Assembly (NCBI GenBank): GCA_012295225.1
Contig: WMKK01000010.1
Coordinates: 558,001-622,000, forward strand
Direction: 5' to 3'
DNA: 64,000 bases
From: Ostreococcus mediterraneus
Lineage: Eukaryota; Chlorophyta; Mamiellophyceae; Mamiellales; Bathycoccaceae
This document shows, piece by piece, positions 40,330 through 51,165 of the stretch (the first letter of the stretch is position 1; each line of letters starts with the position of its first letter). The notes under the pieces were generated by a model that was not told the origin of the DNA, ran no database searches, and saw nothing but the letters and a program-made list of their open reading frames with translations. A program made the position numbers and the translations under genes.

Positions 40330-41829
40330 CTAAAACCATTCGTTGTGCTCCTCTAGGTCGGTGTCCATCAGTTGCGCGCGTTCCTTTAACGCGTTCTTCT
40401 TCTTGAACATTTTCGCTTCGAAACCCGTCCCGCGGTCGACACCGTCCCAGTGGCGCCCGGGCTTAATTTGATACCTATTGTGCGGCGCGCCGATACCTTG
40501 GCGCAACCACGAGTGCGCTGGTACATCTTGTGGGATTATAAATCCAGACTTTTGGAGTTCCTTCATGGAAATCCCGAGTCCTTGCAGCACGGGTGGCAAA
40601 TTCAATGACTCCTTCTCGCGCTTTTTACGACTCAAGTGCGCCATCGGATCACCAAAGCGCATCGCGTCGCGTTGTTTATCCTCGAATTCGGCGTCGATGT
40701 CGGCGTGCGCAAATGGAGTGTCTTTAGCCTTTTCTAAATCCTTGGCGAACTGCTGCGCTTGTTTCGCCTGTTCGATACCCGCGGACCACATCGGACGTTC
40801 GCTCTCCTTGGGCTTGGCAACCTCTGCGCGACGCTTGATTTCATCATCATCGATGAGCTTCCCCGTGGCTTTATCACGATAGTTCGTCGTCGCTCCCCGG
40901 CCACTTTGTTCATCGCTCAGCTTGGCTAACCGTTCCTGCTCGGCTTTGCGCTTCATTTCAGCCTCCATGATGACTTGTGCGGCGCTCACCAAGCCCGTCG
41001 ACGTGCCATCCGTCATCTTTGCGCCCTTCTCCTTCTTTGACTTTTTCGCCTTATCCTCGCTCGACGTCGGCGGTGGCGCGAGTACTTCGGCGGGGATGAT
41101 TAAATCACCATCGCTATCGTACTGTAACTCTTCGTTCGCCGAAGGAAGATCATCGGGAATTATTAAATCGCCATCGCTGTCGTACTGGAGTTCTGGCTCG
41201 GCGGCTTGAGCGGCGCCGTCGTCATCGAGAATCAAATCCCCATCGCTATCGTACCGCGGCTCGTTCGTGGCGGTCGTCGACGTAGGCGCTGTGCTATTCG
41301 TGCGCGCGCCGTCTTCTCGTGACGGAGCACCCTCGTCATCGTCGTCGCTATCGCTATCGTACCGAGCGCGTCTCGGTTCTGCCTCCTCCGCTTCGCCGAC
41401 GGCTCCAGCTGCACCATCCGCCTCCGAGTCCGAATCGTAGCGCCCATGCGTCCAGGCGTGATCGCCACCTTCTCCAGTACCTCCATCGTCCACGGCGGTC
41501 CAACCCGAGCCGTCGTCTTTAATACCCATGTACACGGCGCGTCGTTCGACGTCTTCCAGCGCCGCGGTCGCATCCACTTCTCGCCCTCGCGCATCGAGTA
41601 CCACCGCATCGTCGTCAACTTCCTCACGCGCAAACCTTCTCGTTGATGTCGGCGGTGCGTCGCGCGCGGCAAACCCATCGTCGGCGTCGACGATGCGTAT
41701 GGCGGCGTTCACGTCGGTCGATTTCGGGCGCTTCTTCTTCTTCTTCTTTTTGTCGTGCTCCGGCGCCGTCGGGTCGCGAGACGTCGGCGCGGACATGTAC
41801 TTTTTCAAGTAGTCTAGTTTGGACGACAT
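40330..41829 (-). CDS. BUD13: BUD13 splicing factor (RES complex)
   Basis: A 499-residue protein. The N terminus SSKLDYLKKYMS and the C-terminal block (VPAHSWLRQGIGAPHNRYQIKPGRHWDGVDRGTGFEAKMFKKKN) are the BUD13 signatures. BUD13, with Snu17 and Pml1, forms the RES (retention and splicing) complex on the activated spliceosome. The central region has five acidic repeats of the RYDSDSD/YDSDGDLI type (nt ~41090-41450), and the last three are nearly identical. Lys-rich tracts (KKKKKKKRPK) near the N terminus look like nuclear signals. It converges with eL6. Confidence 0.93.
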   Translation of the reverse strand: MSSKLDYLKKYMSAPTSRDPTAPEHDKKKKKKKRPKSTDVNAAIRIVDADDGFAARDAPPTSTRRFAREEVDDDAVVLDARGREVDATAALEDVERRAVYMGIKDDGSGWTAVDDGGTGEGGDHAWTHGRYDSDSEADGAAGAVGEAEEAEPRRARYDSDSDDDDEGAPSREDGARTNSTAPTSTTATNEPRYDSDGDLILDDDGAAQAAEPELQYDSDGDLIIPDDLPSANEELQYDSDGDLIIPAEVLAPPPTSSEDKAKKSKKEKGAKMTDGTSTGLVSAAQVIMEAEMKRKAEQERLAKLSDEQSGRGATTNYRDKATGKLIDDDEIKRRAEVAKPKESERPMWSAGIEQAKQAQQFAKDLEKAKDTPFAHADIDAEFEDKQRDAMRFGDPMAHLSRKKREKESLNLPPVLQGLGISMKELQKSGFIIPQDVPAHSWLRQGIGAPHNRYQIKPGRHWDGVDRGTGFEAKMFKKKNALKERAQLMDTDLEEHNEWF

Positions 41830-41988
41830 GATTCACGCGCGATGTGGTATCGCGGCGCTGACCACGTCGGAGCGGCGGCGGGCGCGTTGTGAGGCGATTG
41901 TCGCGGGACGCGAGCGCCGACGTTCTCGCGGGCATGTATCACGTAACTACTGCATCGCTGTACCGGTACTAGTATTACAACACTTGAT

Positions 41989-42759
41989 TTACCGTCGCCG
42001 AGCGGCGATGAATATTGAACCTTTATCGCCTTTACCCGTTCGGATATCGTCGTCGACGTAGGTGGTCTCGATCCAACCGCGCGGGTTGACGAACGCGAGC
42101 GACATCGCGAGCGGACCGGCGCCGCCCAAGGAAACCTCCACCGCATCGAACGCGACGTCGAGACGCGCGGTGCCGTTCGGCGAGATCGCACACGATGCTT
42201 TCAGTCGCACGGTGAGAGGAATTTTGCCGAATACGGCGAATTCGGCTCGATTTTCCGCGACGCCGGCGTCGATGTCGATGTCTTGATAATTTCCTTTGGA
42301 TGCGATGAGCTTCGGGATCGACGACGACGTCGACGGCATAGATGACGTGCTATCATCGATGACTCGCCCTGAGCTCCCACTGATCTCCGTCAGCGCCGAA
42401 CCAATCGCGCCTTCTTTATTTTTCCTCGTCTTTGCGTCTTCGGCGCTGGCCAGCGTCGCGAGCAATGACCACTTCCCATTCACGCGCGCCAAGTTCACGT
42501 CCTCACGCGCACCAATCGCCGCTAATTCGTCCACTAATCGTTCTAATTCCTCGCGCTCGCTCGATGTCGCGCGCTTGCCCCCATCCGTTGTCGCGCACAA
42601 GCGAATCAACGCCGCTTTGACTCGGCCCACATCGTCCGTCGTCGGCTCGTCTCGCGCGCGCGCGCGCACCGCGTCTCGCGCACCGCGCGACGATCGAGCG
42701 ATGCGCGAAGGATGCGTCGATGTCGCGCATCGCGGCGTCATCGCGCCGCGCGTCGCCAT
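41989..42759 (-). CDS. Plastid lipid-associated protein (PAP/fibrillin)
   Basis: A 256-residue protein starting with a ~40-residue Arg/Ser/Thr-rich transit peptide. The fibrillin domain follows: RVKAALIRLCATTDGGKRATSSEREELERLVDELA, VNGKWSLLATL, a short linker, and the C-terminal lipocalin-like part with RARLDVAFDAVEVSL and WIETTYVDDDIRTGKGDKGSIFIAARR, matching the family's DxxxRxxRGdkGsvFvl ending. Fibrillins coat plastoglobules and thylakoids and bind lipophilic compounds. Subfamily is not assigned. It lies upstream of BUD13 on the same strand (159 bp apart) and is divergent from the transporter (114 bp between starts). Confidence 0.88.
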   Translation of the reverse strand: MATRGAMTPRCATSTHPSRIARSSRGARDAVRARARDEPTTDDVGRVKAALIRLCATTDGGKRATSSEREELERLVDELAAIGAREDVNLARVNGKWSLLATLASAEDAKTRKNKEGAIGSALTEISGSSGRVIDDSTSSMPSTSSSIPKLIASKGNYQDIDIDAGVAENRAEFAVFGKIPLTVRLKASCAISPNGTARLDVAFDAVEVSLGGAGPLAMSLAFVNPRGWIETTYVDDDIRTGKGDKGSIFIAARRR

Positions 42760-42873
42760 CGTTGTCGCGCGCGAACGAGTGCAGTGGATAAAGTGAGTCT
42801 CGTTTTGCGGCGATCCGCCACTCCGTGCCGCGACGTCGCACGAGCGAGTGAACGCGCGCGCGCCGAGACATCG

Positions 42874-43914
42874 ATGAGCATGGATGCCAACGCGTCGCCC
42901 GCGAAGGCGAGCGCGATTCTAATCAAAGCGGCGGAAACCGCGGCGACGGTGAGCATTTGGATAGTCTTGAGCGCTGGGGTCATCTTGTTCAACAAGTATA
43001 TTCTCAGCGTGTATGGGTTTCCGTTTCCGATCGCGTTGACGATGATACACATGTCGTTCTGTTCCATGCTCGCGTTCGTGCTCGTGCGCGTGGCTAAGGT
43101 GGTGCCCGGGGCGAGCATGTCGAAAGAGACGTACGTGCAGAAGATTACGCCCATCGCCGCGCTGTTCGCTCTGTCTCTGTGGTGCTCGAACTCGGCGTAC
43201 ATTTACTTGAGCGTGGCGTTTATTCAGATGTTGAAAGCCATGAGTCCGGTGGTGGTGTTTGCGATCTCGTGTGGCGTGGGGATTGAGACCTATTCGCACG
43301 CGATGATGGCGAACATGGCCGTCATCACCGTTGGAGTGATGATTGCGTCGTACGGTGAATTAAACTTTAATGCGTTTGGATTTTTAGTGCAATGCGTGGC
43401 GATCGTGGCTGAATCATTCCGCATCGTCAGCGTTCAAATTTTGCTCGGCAAGTCGAATTTGAAGTTGAATTCTATAACGACGTTGTACTACGTGTCGCCG
43501 GCGTGCTTTGTGTTTTTGACAGTTCCGTTTGTGTTTTTGGAGCTCCCGAAGTTAGCGTATGGATTGGAGATTACGCACTCCGTGCACGCGAGTGCTGGTA
43601 TTCTACTCGGCAACGCTTTCACGGCGTTCTTGTTGAATGTGGCGATTTATTTATTAATTGGGCGCACGAGCGCGCTGTCGCTCAACGTCGCCGGGGTTGT
43701 CAAGGATTGGATCTTAATCGGCATCAGTGCGTTGATTTTCGAGGCTCCAGTGACGACGACCCAAATTATTGGGTATTTGATCGCGTTTGGCGGGGTGTGT
43801 TATTACAATTACGCGAAACTCACAGCGCAGCAGAAGGCGGCTGTGGAGACAACGCAAGCATCCGTCGAATTGAAGGAACCGCTCGCGCCTGGAAAGGGCG
43901 ATACACAAGCGTGA
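42874..43914 (+). CDS. Sugar-phosphate/nucleotide-sugar transporter (DMT superfamily, TPT family)
   Basis: A 346-residue protein with about ten hydrophobic helices and both EamA/TPT repeats. Motifs include ILFNKYILSVYGFPFPIALTMIHM at the start, SLWCSNSAYIYLSVAFIQMLKAMSPVVVF, FRIVSVQILLGKSNLKLNSITTLYYVSPACF, and the C-terminal RTSALSLNVAGVVKDWILI and IGYLIAFGGVCYYNYAKL. This is the KD/KT-type subfamily of plant endomembrane exchangers, most like Golgi/ER nucleotide-sugar or UDP-sugar carriers. No plastid transit peptide is evident at the chosen start (SMDANASPAKA). The substrate cannot be told from sequence. Confidence 0.9.
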   Translation: MSMDANASPAKASAILIKAAETAATVSIWIVLSAGVILFNKYILSVYGFPFPIALTMIHMSFCSMLAFVLVRVAKVVPGASMSKETYVQKITPIAALFALSLWCSNSAYIYLSVAFIQMLKAMSPVVVFAISCGVGIETYSHAMMANMAVITVGVMIASYGELNFNAFGFLVQCVAIVAESFRIVSVQILLGKSNLKLNSITTLYYVSPACFVFLTVPFVFLELPKLAYGLEITHSVHASAGILLGNAFTAFLLNVAIYLLIGRTSALSLNVAGVVKDWILIGISALIFEAPVTTTQIIGYLIAFGGVCYYNYAKLTAQQKAAVETTQASVELKEPLAPGKGDTQA

Positions 43915-44009
43915 GTAGACACGCACAAATCACATTCAAGCTCAAGTACATCCATAACATCTGACTCACGTTCATTACTAGCGATTTTAATTGTGTACAG
44001 TACATACGA

Positions 44010-45686
44010 TCACGACGCCTTGAGTTGAATATCACCCATTCCCGCGAGCTTGACCGCCTCAAATTCTGATGTCAGCGCGCTTAATTCATCATAAATCAAT
44101 CCACGAACGTCGGCTTCTGTCAAATTACGCGACTCGACTTCAAAATCAAACGTAAATGGGGCTTCAGCGCACGGTTCGTCGACTTCGTCATGTAGCGACT
44201 CCAAGTAGGGGTGCGTGAGCGCCTCCTCCACGGTGATTCTCTTTGCCGGATCAAAAACAAGCATTTTATCCACCAGGTCCACCGCGCGCGCCGAGGCGTT
44301 GGGGAATAGCTTTTGAAAGCTACATCTCGCAGTATCCGGGAGCGACTTGATGTACCGTCGCGCTTTTTCATTGTTGATGAAATCCAACTCGGTGTCGTTT
44401 TCTGGCGTACCGATGACGCGCATTATTAAGTTAAGCTGGTGCACGTAGTCTTTGCCCGGAAACAACGGCTTGCGCCCGAGAAGTTCGGCAAAAATGCACC
44501 CCACGCTCCACACGTCAATCGCACTTGTGTACTCGGCACATGACAACAACAACTCTGGCGCGCGATACCAGCGCGTGACGACGTACTCTGTCATAAACTC
44601 TGAAGCCTCAGGATCTAGCAACGCCGTGCGCGCCAATCCAAAATCACAAATCTTCAGGTCGCAGTTTGCATTCAATAATAAATTCCCAGGTTTTAAGTCT
44701 CGATGCAACACGTCGGCGCTATGGATGTACTTTAGCCCGCGCAAGATTTGATACACAAAGTACTGACAGTGCTCATCCGTCAGCGACTGCGACGAGCGAA
44801 TAATCTGATACAAATCCGTATCCATCAAATCATACATCAAATACACATCTTCAAACGTCGCCTTCACCTCAGGTTTCACGCAATCAATTATGTCAATCAC
44901 GTTTTCGTGCTTTAAATGCCGTAACAACTTTATCTCTCGCAACGTCCGCTTGGCGTCCACAACATTCTCAAACGCGCTGACAATCTTCTTAATTGCCACC
45001 TTTTTATTCGTCTCCAGATCCCTTGCACTACATACAACCCCATATGCACCCTTCCCGATAGGTTTTATCGGCGCATACTTGGCGTCGACTTCGAATACCG
45101 TCCCACACACCGCAAATTTGGTCGTCGTCGCCTTGCGCCCGCCGTCCCGACGCTCCCTTCGTTGCTTTCGTCGTTTCGCTCGCGCCGCGCGCACGACGTC
45201 GTCGTCATCCCCACCGCCACCGGCACCACCGCCCACACTCGTACCTTCGGCATCGCTCCCAGACCCCGCATGACGCCGTCGTCGTCGCCGTCGAAGCCTT
45301 CGCGTCTCGTCGTCGTCGTCATCCGTGCCATCCTCCGTCGTGTACGAATCACTCGCATAGTAACTACTGTCATCATCTTCCGTCGTGCTCTCGTACGCGA
45401 ACGCATCATCTTTGACGACATCACCCGTCGCACCGCTTGCCGTCGTCGCACCGCTTGCCGTCGTCGCACCGCCGACCGCGCCGCTCGCTGCGGCGCCGAG
45501 CGCCGACGTCGCGCGAGACAAGAATTGCCCAATCGAAAACCCATCATTTGCGTCTTTCGTCGCGATCGCGCCGCCGCCGCCCCTGCGCACGTCGACGTCG
45601 TTTTCGTCTCCGTTGTCGTCGTCGTCAACGTCACCGACGCGATACGTCGCGGGCGACGGCGAAGGAGTTTCGCAATACGCATCCAT
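44010..45686 (-). CDS. TEY-type MAP kinase with long acidic/basic N-terminal extension
   Basis: A 558-residue protein. The kinase (~190-490) has [38 protein letters not shown] and the activation loop [18 protein letters not shown], with dual-phosphorylation Thr-Glu-Tyr as in plant group A/B MAPKs and animal ERKs. The common-docking-like acidic C-terminal part ([13 protein letters not shown]) is present. The first ~185 residues are unusual: Asp-rich, Ala/Gly-rich, then Arg-rich runs ([11 protein letters not shown]). Plant MAPKs usually have ~30-60 residues here. MAPKs of this class relay stress and cell-division signals. It is 17 bp head-to-head with PRMT7. Confidence 0.94.
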   Translation of the reverse strand: MDAYCETPSPSPATYRVGDVDDDDNGDENDVDVRRGGGGAIATKDANDGFSIGQFLSRATSALGAAASGAVGGATTASGATTASGATGDVVKDDAFAYESTTEDDDSSYYASDSYTTEDGTDDDDDETRRLRRRRRRRHAGSGSDAEGTSVGGGAGGGGDDDDVVRAARAKRRKQRRERRDGGRKATTTKFAVCGTVFEVDAKYAPIKPIGKGAYGVVCSARDLETNKKVAIKKIVSAFENVVDAKRTLREIKLLRHLKHENVIDIIDCVKPEVKATFEDVYLMYDLMDTDLYQIIRSSQSLTDEHCQYFVYQILRGLKYIHSADVLHRDLKPGNLLLNANCDLKICDFGLARTALLDPEASEFMTEYVVTRWYRAPELLLSCAEYTSAIDVWSVGCIFAELLGRKPLFPGKDYVHQLNLIMRVIGTPENDTELDFINNEKARRYIKSLPDTARCSFQKLFPNASARAVDLVDKMLVFDPAKRITVEEALTHPYLESLHDEVDEPCAEAPFTFDFEVESRNLTEADVRGLIYDELSALTSEFEAVKLAGMGDIQLKAS

Positions 45687-45703
45687 GTCTGTTGCGTCAG
45701 TCA

Positions 45704-47389
45704 ATGACTCCGCCGAAGCAGTCGCCAAAGCAGTTCGTGCTCACGTCGAGCGGCGCCTGGGCCGTCGTCGATGGCGACGACGACGGCGATGCGCGCGTCG
45801 GCGGCGGCGATGCGGTAATGCGCGACGCGGCGCAACAGTTGTGGCGCACGACGACGTGGTTGGACATGCTCAACGACCGCGCTCGAAACGCCGCGTATGC
45901 GCGCGCGATGCGGCGCGTCGTGCAGTCGGGCGTCGACCGCGTGCTCGATATCGGTGCTGGGTGTGGGATTTTATCCATGTACGCCGCGCGCGCGGGAGCG
46001 ACGGGCGTTGTAGGGCTTGAGGAGTACGCCTTGAGCGCGCGAGTGGCTCGAGAGGCGACGGCGAGCGACGCGACAATTTCAGTCGTAAACGCGCGCTCGG
46101 ACGCATACGCGCTCGAGCAGGGTGATCAGCGATTTTCCGTGCTTGTTTCTGAACTGTTAGATTCGGCTTTGCTCGGTGAGGGTTGGCTTTGTGTCGCTCG
46201 AGACGCCCGCGCGCGGCTGCTCGAGCCGAATTCGCGTTCAATGCCGCGACGCGCGCGTGTCTTTTTCCAACTTGTGGATTTCGATGGCGACGACATGCGA
46301 GCGTTTTTCGAGCACGAAAGTCGTGCTTTAGGGAATGGATTTTGGCGCGCGCGCGAGCACGGAGTGGTGTGGTGTGGAAAAGCACAGCAGGCGCACGCGG
46401 ATGCGTGGATGTCGAGCGGTCGATGTCGGCCGCTGAGCGGCGAAACCGCATTCTTTGAGATTGATTTTGAGCGATTACCCGGGACAAACGCCCCTGACGC
46501 GCGGTGGACGACGACGTGCGATGTCGTCGATGACGGTGTCGTCGATGGCGTGGTTTGGTGGTGGGAGATCGATCTCGATGACGCCGGGGAGGTTCGGTAC
46601 TCTACGGCGCCCGGCAAAGGCAAGCCGTGGAGTCATCATTGGCGACAATGCGTCGCCTTGGCACCTGAACGCGCGCGAAAATCGGTAACCAAAGGTGAAC
46701 GTGTGGGTATCGTGAGCGCTATCATCGATGATGTGGACATTCGCATGGGGTTCGTTGTCCCCAGTGATGACATCGACGAAGAAGAAGACGAAGAGCCGCC
46801 GACGTCAGCGAGCGTCATCACCGACGCGTCGCTCGTTGTCGCGAATCCGTGGCATGGCGCATTACGCACGTCGACGTCGTGTCGCATCTTTGGAGTTGGC
46901 GCGCGTTTTCCTGAATTCGTCGCGAGCAAGGCGAAACTCGGCGTGGCGTTTGGCGCTGATGTATCCGCGGCCAACGCGCTGCTCTATCCGCTCGCCGACG
47001 ACGCGCCAGTCGGCTCGCCCGAGGGCGCGATCGCGATGCTCCCGCCTGCACCGTTCCGCATTTTCGATTTAGCAGCATCGCGTGATGCCGCGATTGTGAC
47101 TGCATCAAGAAGTATCTTCGAAATAGGTTCGGCGTCATCAACGACGACGACATTTGAAAGCGTCGACGGGGCCGCGTTCGATTGCGTCGTGTTGTTTCGC
47201 GACGACCAAGGCTGGTGCACAGATGCACCATTCGCACCACCGATTCCAGGAACGCTTTGTCAGAGTATATTGATCATTCCGGAGCACGCTCGCGCGGCAA
47301 GTGTCACGATGTGGTGTGGAGCACCCTTGGGAGACGACGCGTTGTCGATGCTGGAGCTACGTTTCGCCGCTCTTGTTCCTCACACCTAG
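45704..47389 (+). CDS. PRMT7: Protein arginine methyltransferase, PRMT7-like
   Basis: A 561-residue methyltransferase. It has the opening [23 protein letters not shown] motif [21 protein letters not shown], the double-E loop [14 protein letters not shown], and the THW-loop equivalent [13 protein letters not shown]. The second half resembles a degenerate repeated methyltransferase/barrel, as in PRMT7, which has two tandem units; the second (nt ~46800-47380) has lost clear SAM motifs. PRMT7 monomethylates arginines in histones and RNA-binding proteins. The start is ATG 45704. It is followed after 34 bp by the lumenal DUF1499 gene on the same strand. Confidence 0.85.
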   Translation: MTPPKQSPKQFVLTSSGAWAVVDGDDDGDARVGGGDAVMRDAAQQLWRTTTWLDMLNDRARNAAYARAMRRVVQSGVDRVLDIGAGCGILSMYAARAGATGVVGLEEYALSARVAREATASDATISVVNARSDAYALEQGDQRFSVLVSELLDSALLGEGWLCVARDARARLLEPNSRSMPRRARVFFQLVDFDGDDMRAFFEHESRALGNGFWRAREHGVVWCGKAQQAHADAWMSSGRCRPLSGETAFFEIDFERLPGTNAPDARWTTTCDVVDDGVVDGVVWWWEIDLDDAGEVRYSTAPGKGKPWSHHWRQCVALAPERARKSVTKGERVGIVSAIIDDVDIRMGFVVPSDDIDEEEDEEPPTSASVITDASLVVANPWHGALRTSTSCRIFGVGARFPEFVASKAKLGVAFGADVSAANALLYPLADDAPVGSPEGAIAMLPPAPFRIFDLAASRDAAIVTASRSIFEIGSASSTTTTFESVDGAAFDCVVLFRDDQGWCTDAPFAPPIPGTLCQSILIIPEHARAASVTMWCGAPLGDDALSMLELRFAALVPHT

Positions 47390-47423
47390 ACGCACGCACA
47401 CGTAGACGCAAAGCGATAGAAAA

Positions 47424-48509
47424 ATGAGTAGCATTAGTATGATGTCTTTACGTACAATAGTGACGTGCCACGCCGAGCCATCGTCGTCGGCGGCGACGGT
47501 AAAGTCGGCGAAACCGAAACCGCTCGCGGCTTCGAGGCGTTCGGCGCTCCTCGGCGCGTGCCTCCTCACCCTCGCGCGTGGTCCCGCACGGGCGTCTCAG
47601 AGCGACGACGACGTCTTCGCCGACGCGCCGCCGGCGCCGCTCGCGGGTGATGGCCCCGACGCCGTGGGTGAAATGAATGGCTTTCTCAATTCGTGTCCCA
47701 GCGACGTGGCGTCGTGCGTGTCGTCGCAAAACGACGACAAGGTGCACTTCACCGCGCCTTGGGCGTACGAAGGCGATCGTTCGCTCGCAATGCGGCGGCT
47801 TGTGGCAGTCGCGACCGGAGTTGAGGCGCCGCGAGGACGCGCCGGGGCGAAGGCGTTGAAGCGCCGAGGCCGAGGCGGCGGAGCTTTGGACGCGTCGGCA
47901 CTGGATGAAAACGGCTTCAATCGCGGTGAAGTCGCGGCGTTTATCGTCGGCACCACGCGAGCGTTCGTGACCGGGGAGGAGTTGCCCGATAAGCCCACGA
48001 GAGTGGAGGGCTTCGCGGTAGCGCGTGGACTGTCATTCGCGGCGCGCGTGGAGGAGTACGACGAGACGAGGGGATACGTTCGGTTAATTTTAGCGCCGAA
48101 AAACGCCAAAGCGTACGGCACTAACGACGATGATAGCGTCGAGGACAACGAAAACATTGGCGGTGGGTATTTCGATGCGGAATTTTTATTCATCGATGAC
48201 GACGAACTCGTGGACGTGCGCGTGGCGCAACGGTTGAATGGAAACGCCAACGTGGCGCCGGCGGGAAGATTTCAACTGTCTTACGATGAAGGCATTTCAT
48301 TCAACAAGAACATCGCTGCGTTGCGAGCCGAGGAGCTCCGCATCGCGGTTGGCTGGGAACTCATTCCCGTCATCGCTGCCTTCGATCCAAAATGGAGCGA
48401 TAAAGAGCGTTTGTGGTTTGAAAAGGCGTTTGATTTCGCCGGCGGCCGAAAAGTTGATGACGACGACGATTTACGATACACGCGGGACGCGTTAACGTAC
48501 AACTCATGA
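47424..48509 (+). CDS. Thylakoid-lumen DUF1499 protein
   Basis: A 361-residue protein. A chloroplast transit peptide is followed by a twin-arginine, hydrophobic signal, SRRSALLGACLLTLARGPARASQ, typical of Tat-dependent lumen import, with cleavage likely after ARA. The DUF1499 core comes next (FLNSCPSDVASCVSSQNDDKVHFTAPWAYEGDRSLAMRRLVAV), then a mixed C-terminal region (nt ~47860-48400) with GGGYFDAEFLFIDDDELVDVRVAQR. Function of DUF1499 is unknown; plant members are found in the thylakoid lumen proteome. Location is inferred from the signal. Confidence 0.8.
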   Translation: MSSISMMSLRTIVTCHAEPSSSAATVKSAKPKPLAASRRSALLGACLLTLARGPARASQSDDDVFADAPPAPLAGDGPDAVGEMNGFLNSCPSDVASCVSSQNDDKVHFTAPWAYEGDRSLAMRRLVAVATGVEAPRGRAGAKALKRRGRGGGALDASALDENGFNRGEVAAFIVGTTRAFVTGEELPDKPTRVEGFAVARGLSFAARVEEYDETRGYVRLILAPKNAKAYGTNDDDSVEDNENIGGGYFDAEFLFIDDDELVDVRVAQRLNGNANVAPAGRFQLSYDEGISFNKNIAALRAEELRIAVGWELIPVIAAFDPKWSDKERLWFEKAFDFAGGRKVDDDDDLRYTRDALTYNS

Positions 48510-48594
48510 GTGCGTGCGACGTGTGACGGTGCAGCTGTACATGGTAGTGATTGATGTATTGATATTGATACAAAGAATTGATGCTAAAGAGCTC

Positions 48595-49866
48595 CTAGAG
48601 CTCGCACGTCACGAATTCGGAACGTGAACGCGTCGCCAAGATTAAATTGCCGGCGTACACGCCCTCGATGATGTGCGGCATAAACGACTGCGGTAGTGCC
48701 ATAGACACCGGCGCCACTGCACCTGGAATCCACGTGTACACGCGGGATTTCCCAGCACACAGAAAGACGAGTTTTGAGCCGCCCGAAACGCGGTCGTCTG
48801 CGACCCACGTTTTCGCCGTCACCTCCCCGTCGTGTACAAAAATCGCCAACGGATCATCGTCCACGCCTTCCTCCGTCGACGCAAAAGATGTCGCCGACCA
48901 AAGAAACAATACATTCGGACGACTCGCGCACGTCGACGCGAGCATGGTCTCGCAAGGACTCACCGCAATGTCGCCTCCAACGGCATCCGTGAGCGTCGTC
49001 GCTTCGTATTTGGCTAACTTTTCATACGAAGCGCCCGATTCGCGATACACGCGCGTCGACCCAGACGCCCCGCATGCATGCAGTCGCCATGGATGATGCA
49101 CGCATCGCGTAACTTCCCAACGCGTCTCGTTAATCCAAATCAAACCATCGTTCGATGAGTGCACGATTAAAGACGACTTTGTCCTGGCTCGCGCGCGAGA
49201 GAGAACATTTTTAAACGTCGCGCGCAACGCCCCATCGCTTCTATGCACCACCAGCGTCGGCACGGCATCGACATCACACGCGTCATCATATAAAAGCACG
49301 TAATCGCCATTAAACGTCGTCGTCCATTCAATCGCTCGCGCGTCGCTCGATTTCGTTCTGAAACTCAACGCTCCCGCGACGTCGCCGCGACGAGAAAACA
49401 CATCGACGCCGTCTCTGGCGCGAGCGTCTCGTGACAACACCGCCATCCAACGTCCACACGGTGAGTACGCAATCGACCGCGCGACGCTAAACTTGACATT
49501 GACGACGCCGAGGGTGATGAGCTGGCCCGAACGCGCGTCGCCGACGACGACAGCTCCGTCGTCATTCAAATTCATCACCACTTGCTCGCTGGATGACGGC
49601 GCGAACGCCACGTCTCGCGCGTCGACGCCGCACCAGTGACGCACGACGTCGCACGTGGACGCGTCGTACACGACGACATCGCCAGACGACGATGATGCAG
49701 CGACAAAGGTGTCGCTCCACGACACTGAACGGCACGCAGAGAGTTCTTCGAGCGTGGCGCACGCGCGAGACGCGCCGTCGCGAAAGACACGGAGCGCGTC
49801 TGCGTCGCGCACGATGAGCGTTCGCGCGTCGGGGGATATCGTCGCCGACCCGCGCGAGACGCGCAT
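48595..49866 (-). CDS. WD-repeat protein, WRAP73 (WDR8)-like
   Basis: A 423-residue beta-propeller-like protein with WD-type blades (for example ISPDARTLIVRDADALRVF, FVAASSSSGDVVVYDAST, SIAYSPCGRWMAVLSRDARARDGVDVF). The C-terminal end LVFLCAGKSRVYTWIPGAVAPVSMALPQSF matches the closing blades of WRAP73. WRAP73 works at spindle poles/centrosomes; in an alga without obvious centrioles it may serve the spindle or microtubule nucleation. The frame continues upstream without another ATG (only TTG at 49971). The ATG at 49866 is taken, giving 112 bp to the AlkB stop. Repeats are degenerate, so confidence in the exact family is moderate. Confidence 0.75.
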   Translation of the reverse strand: MRVSRGSATISPDARTLIVRDADALRVFRDGASRACATLEELSACRSVSWSDTFVAASSSSGDVVVYDASTCDVVRHWCGVDARDVAFAPSSSEQVVMNLNDDGAVVVGDARSGQLITLGVVNVKFSVARSIAYSPCGRWMAVLSRDARARDGVDVFSRRGDVAGALSFRTKSSDARAIEWTTTFNGDYVLLYDDACDVDAVPTLVVHRSDGALRATFKNVLSRARARTKSSLIVHSSNDGLIWINETRWEVTRCVHHPWRLHACGASGSTRVYRESGASYEKLAKYEATTLTDAVGGDIAVSPCETMLASTCASRPNVLFLWSATSFASTEEGVDDDPLAIFVHDGEVTAKTWVADDRVSGGSKLVFLCAGKSRVYTWIPGAVAPVSMALPQSFMPHIIEGVYAGNLILATRSRSEFVTCEL

Positions 49867-49978
49867 GTCGCGGGACCACGTCGACGAAGCGAGTTCTGAG
49901 GCGGCGCGATGCGTCGCTACGAGAACTAAACTACAACGAGCTATGGTGCTAGTACTAATGGTTGGTCGCAATATATGC

Positions 49979-51038
49979 TCACACGTTGCCTTCGGCTTGG
50001 ACGCCGTCGTAGGAGACGCGATAGGCGGGGAATTGGCTCGTGTCGATGACGCCGGTGCCGATGTCGCGCACCGTGACGTTCAACCGCCCATTCAACATTT
50101 TTCCACGCATATTCCCAGGCATGGATCCAGGATGGACGTTGAGCACGCTGTGTACGATCATGCGCGACGGACCACCGAATAGCAACACGTCTCCAGAGTT
50201 GAGTCGCACCGTCTTGTGCTCTGGGTCGTCGAACGAATACTTGTACCCAAAATCCGCGCTCAATCCGACACTAAATGACACGATAGGTTGGCCGGTTTTC
50301 GACGCAATCAACTTTGGGTCCTCGGAATCTTTGTGCCACTTGAACTCGGCGCCGTCTTTATAGAAATTCACGAGCACGGTGGTGGGATTAAATCCCGACG
50401 GCAGGGACGCGTCGGCGTCCCGCGCGACGCGCACCGCCTCGCCACACAATTCCTTCAACGTCTCCCCAGGAAAATCATCCACCGCCTTAATCACTCGCCC
50501 ACGCGTGCCTTGATTCAATTTTAGCGCCCCCTCATCGGCAGCGGTCTTCGCAAAGAACCCTTTACCGGCTTCAGCGCTCGCCGCGTCGCTCTCGCCCACC
50601 TCAAACGCGCTCTTCGCCAACCACTCTTGCGCTTCAACCGTTAAAAACTTCCTCAAGCACACCAAGCCATCGTTCAGGCGTTCAACCTTGTAATTCTTAT
50701 GCGGCTGCGCCATCGTTCGCGCGGGCGCACCGCACCTCGCGACGACGTCCCGCATCGCCGCCGCCACGCGCGCCGCCAGCCGCTCGCGCTTCCCGACCCC
50801 GGGCGTCGTCGCCACCACCTCAGCAATCAAATCAAACCTCTCCTCGCACGTCGCGAACGTCGCGAATAAACACGCCACGAACGCCGCGCACGCGTCGGCA
50901 TCATCGTCGTCGTGCGTCTGGTACGCGTGTGCGTGTGCTTTGAGTTTCATGTATTGCACGGGCGTTGCCGCGGCGTCTTCGAGTCGCCTCGCGAGCGCGC
51001 GACATCGCGCGCGGTGCGCCTCGCGCGACATTGACACC

Positions 51039-51072
<34 letters not shown>

Positions 51073-51145
51073 ATGCGAGGTGCGCGACGGCGAATGCGGT
51101 GGAAAAGCGCCACCTGGTTATGGATGATTGAATGTCATTCGCCAT
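49979..51145 (-). CDS. AlkB-type 2-oxoglutarate/Fe(II) dioxygenase
   Basis: A 388-residue protein whose C-terminal half is AlkB: TVLVNFYKDGAEFKWHKDSED (HxD iron ligands), IVSFSVGLSADFGYKYSF, LNSGDVLLFGGPSRMIVHSV (distal His) and GRLNVTVRDIG (RxNxTxR 2-oxoglutarate site). The family removes alkyl groups from DNA/RNA bases. The N-terminal ~200 residues are helical and not recognised. A run of twelve alanines from a GCC repeat (nt ~51036-51070) lies near the start, so the N terminus could be a targeting sequence or the true start could be MSREAHRAR (51031). Its start is 20 bp from the syntaxin start on the other strand. A subfamily between bacterial AlkB and ALKBH1 is likely. Confidence 0.85.
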
Positions 51146-51165
51146 TCGACGACGCACATTCGACG

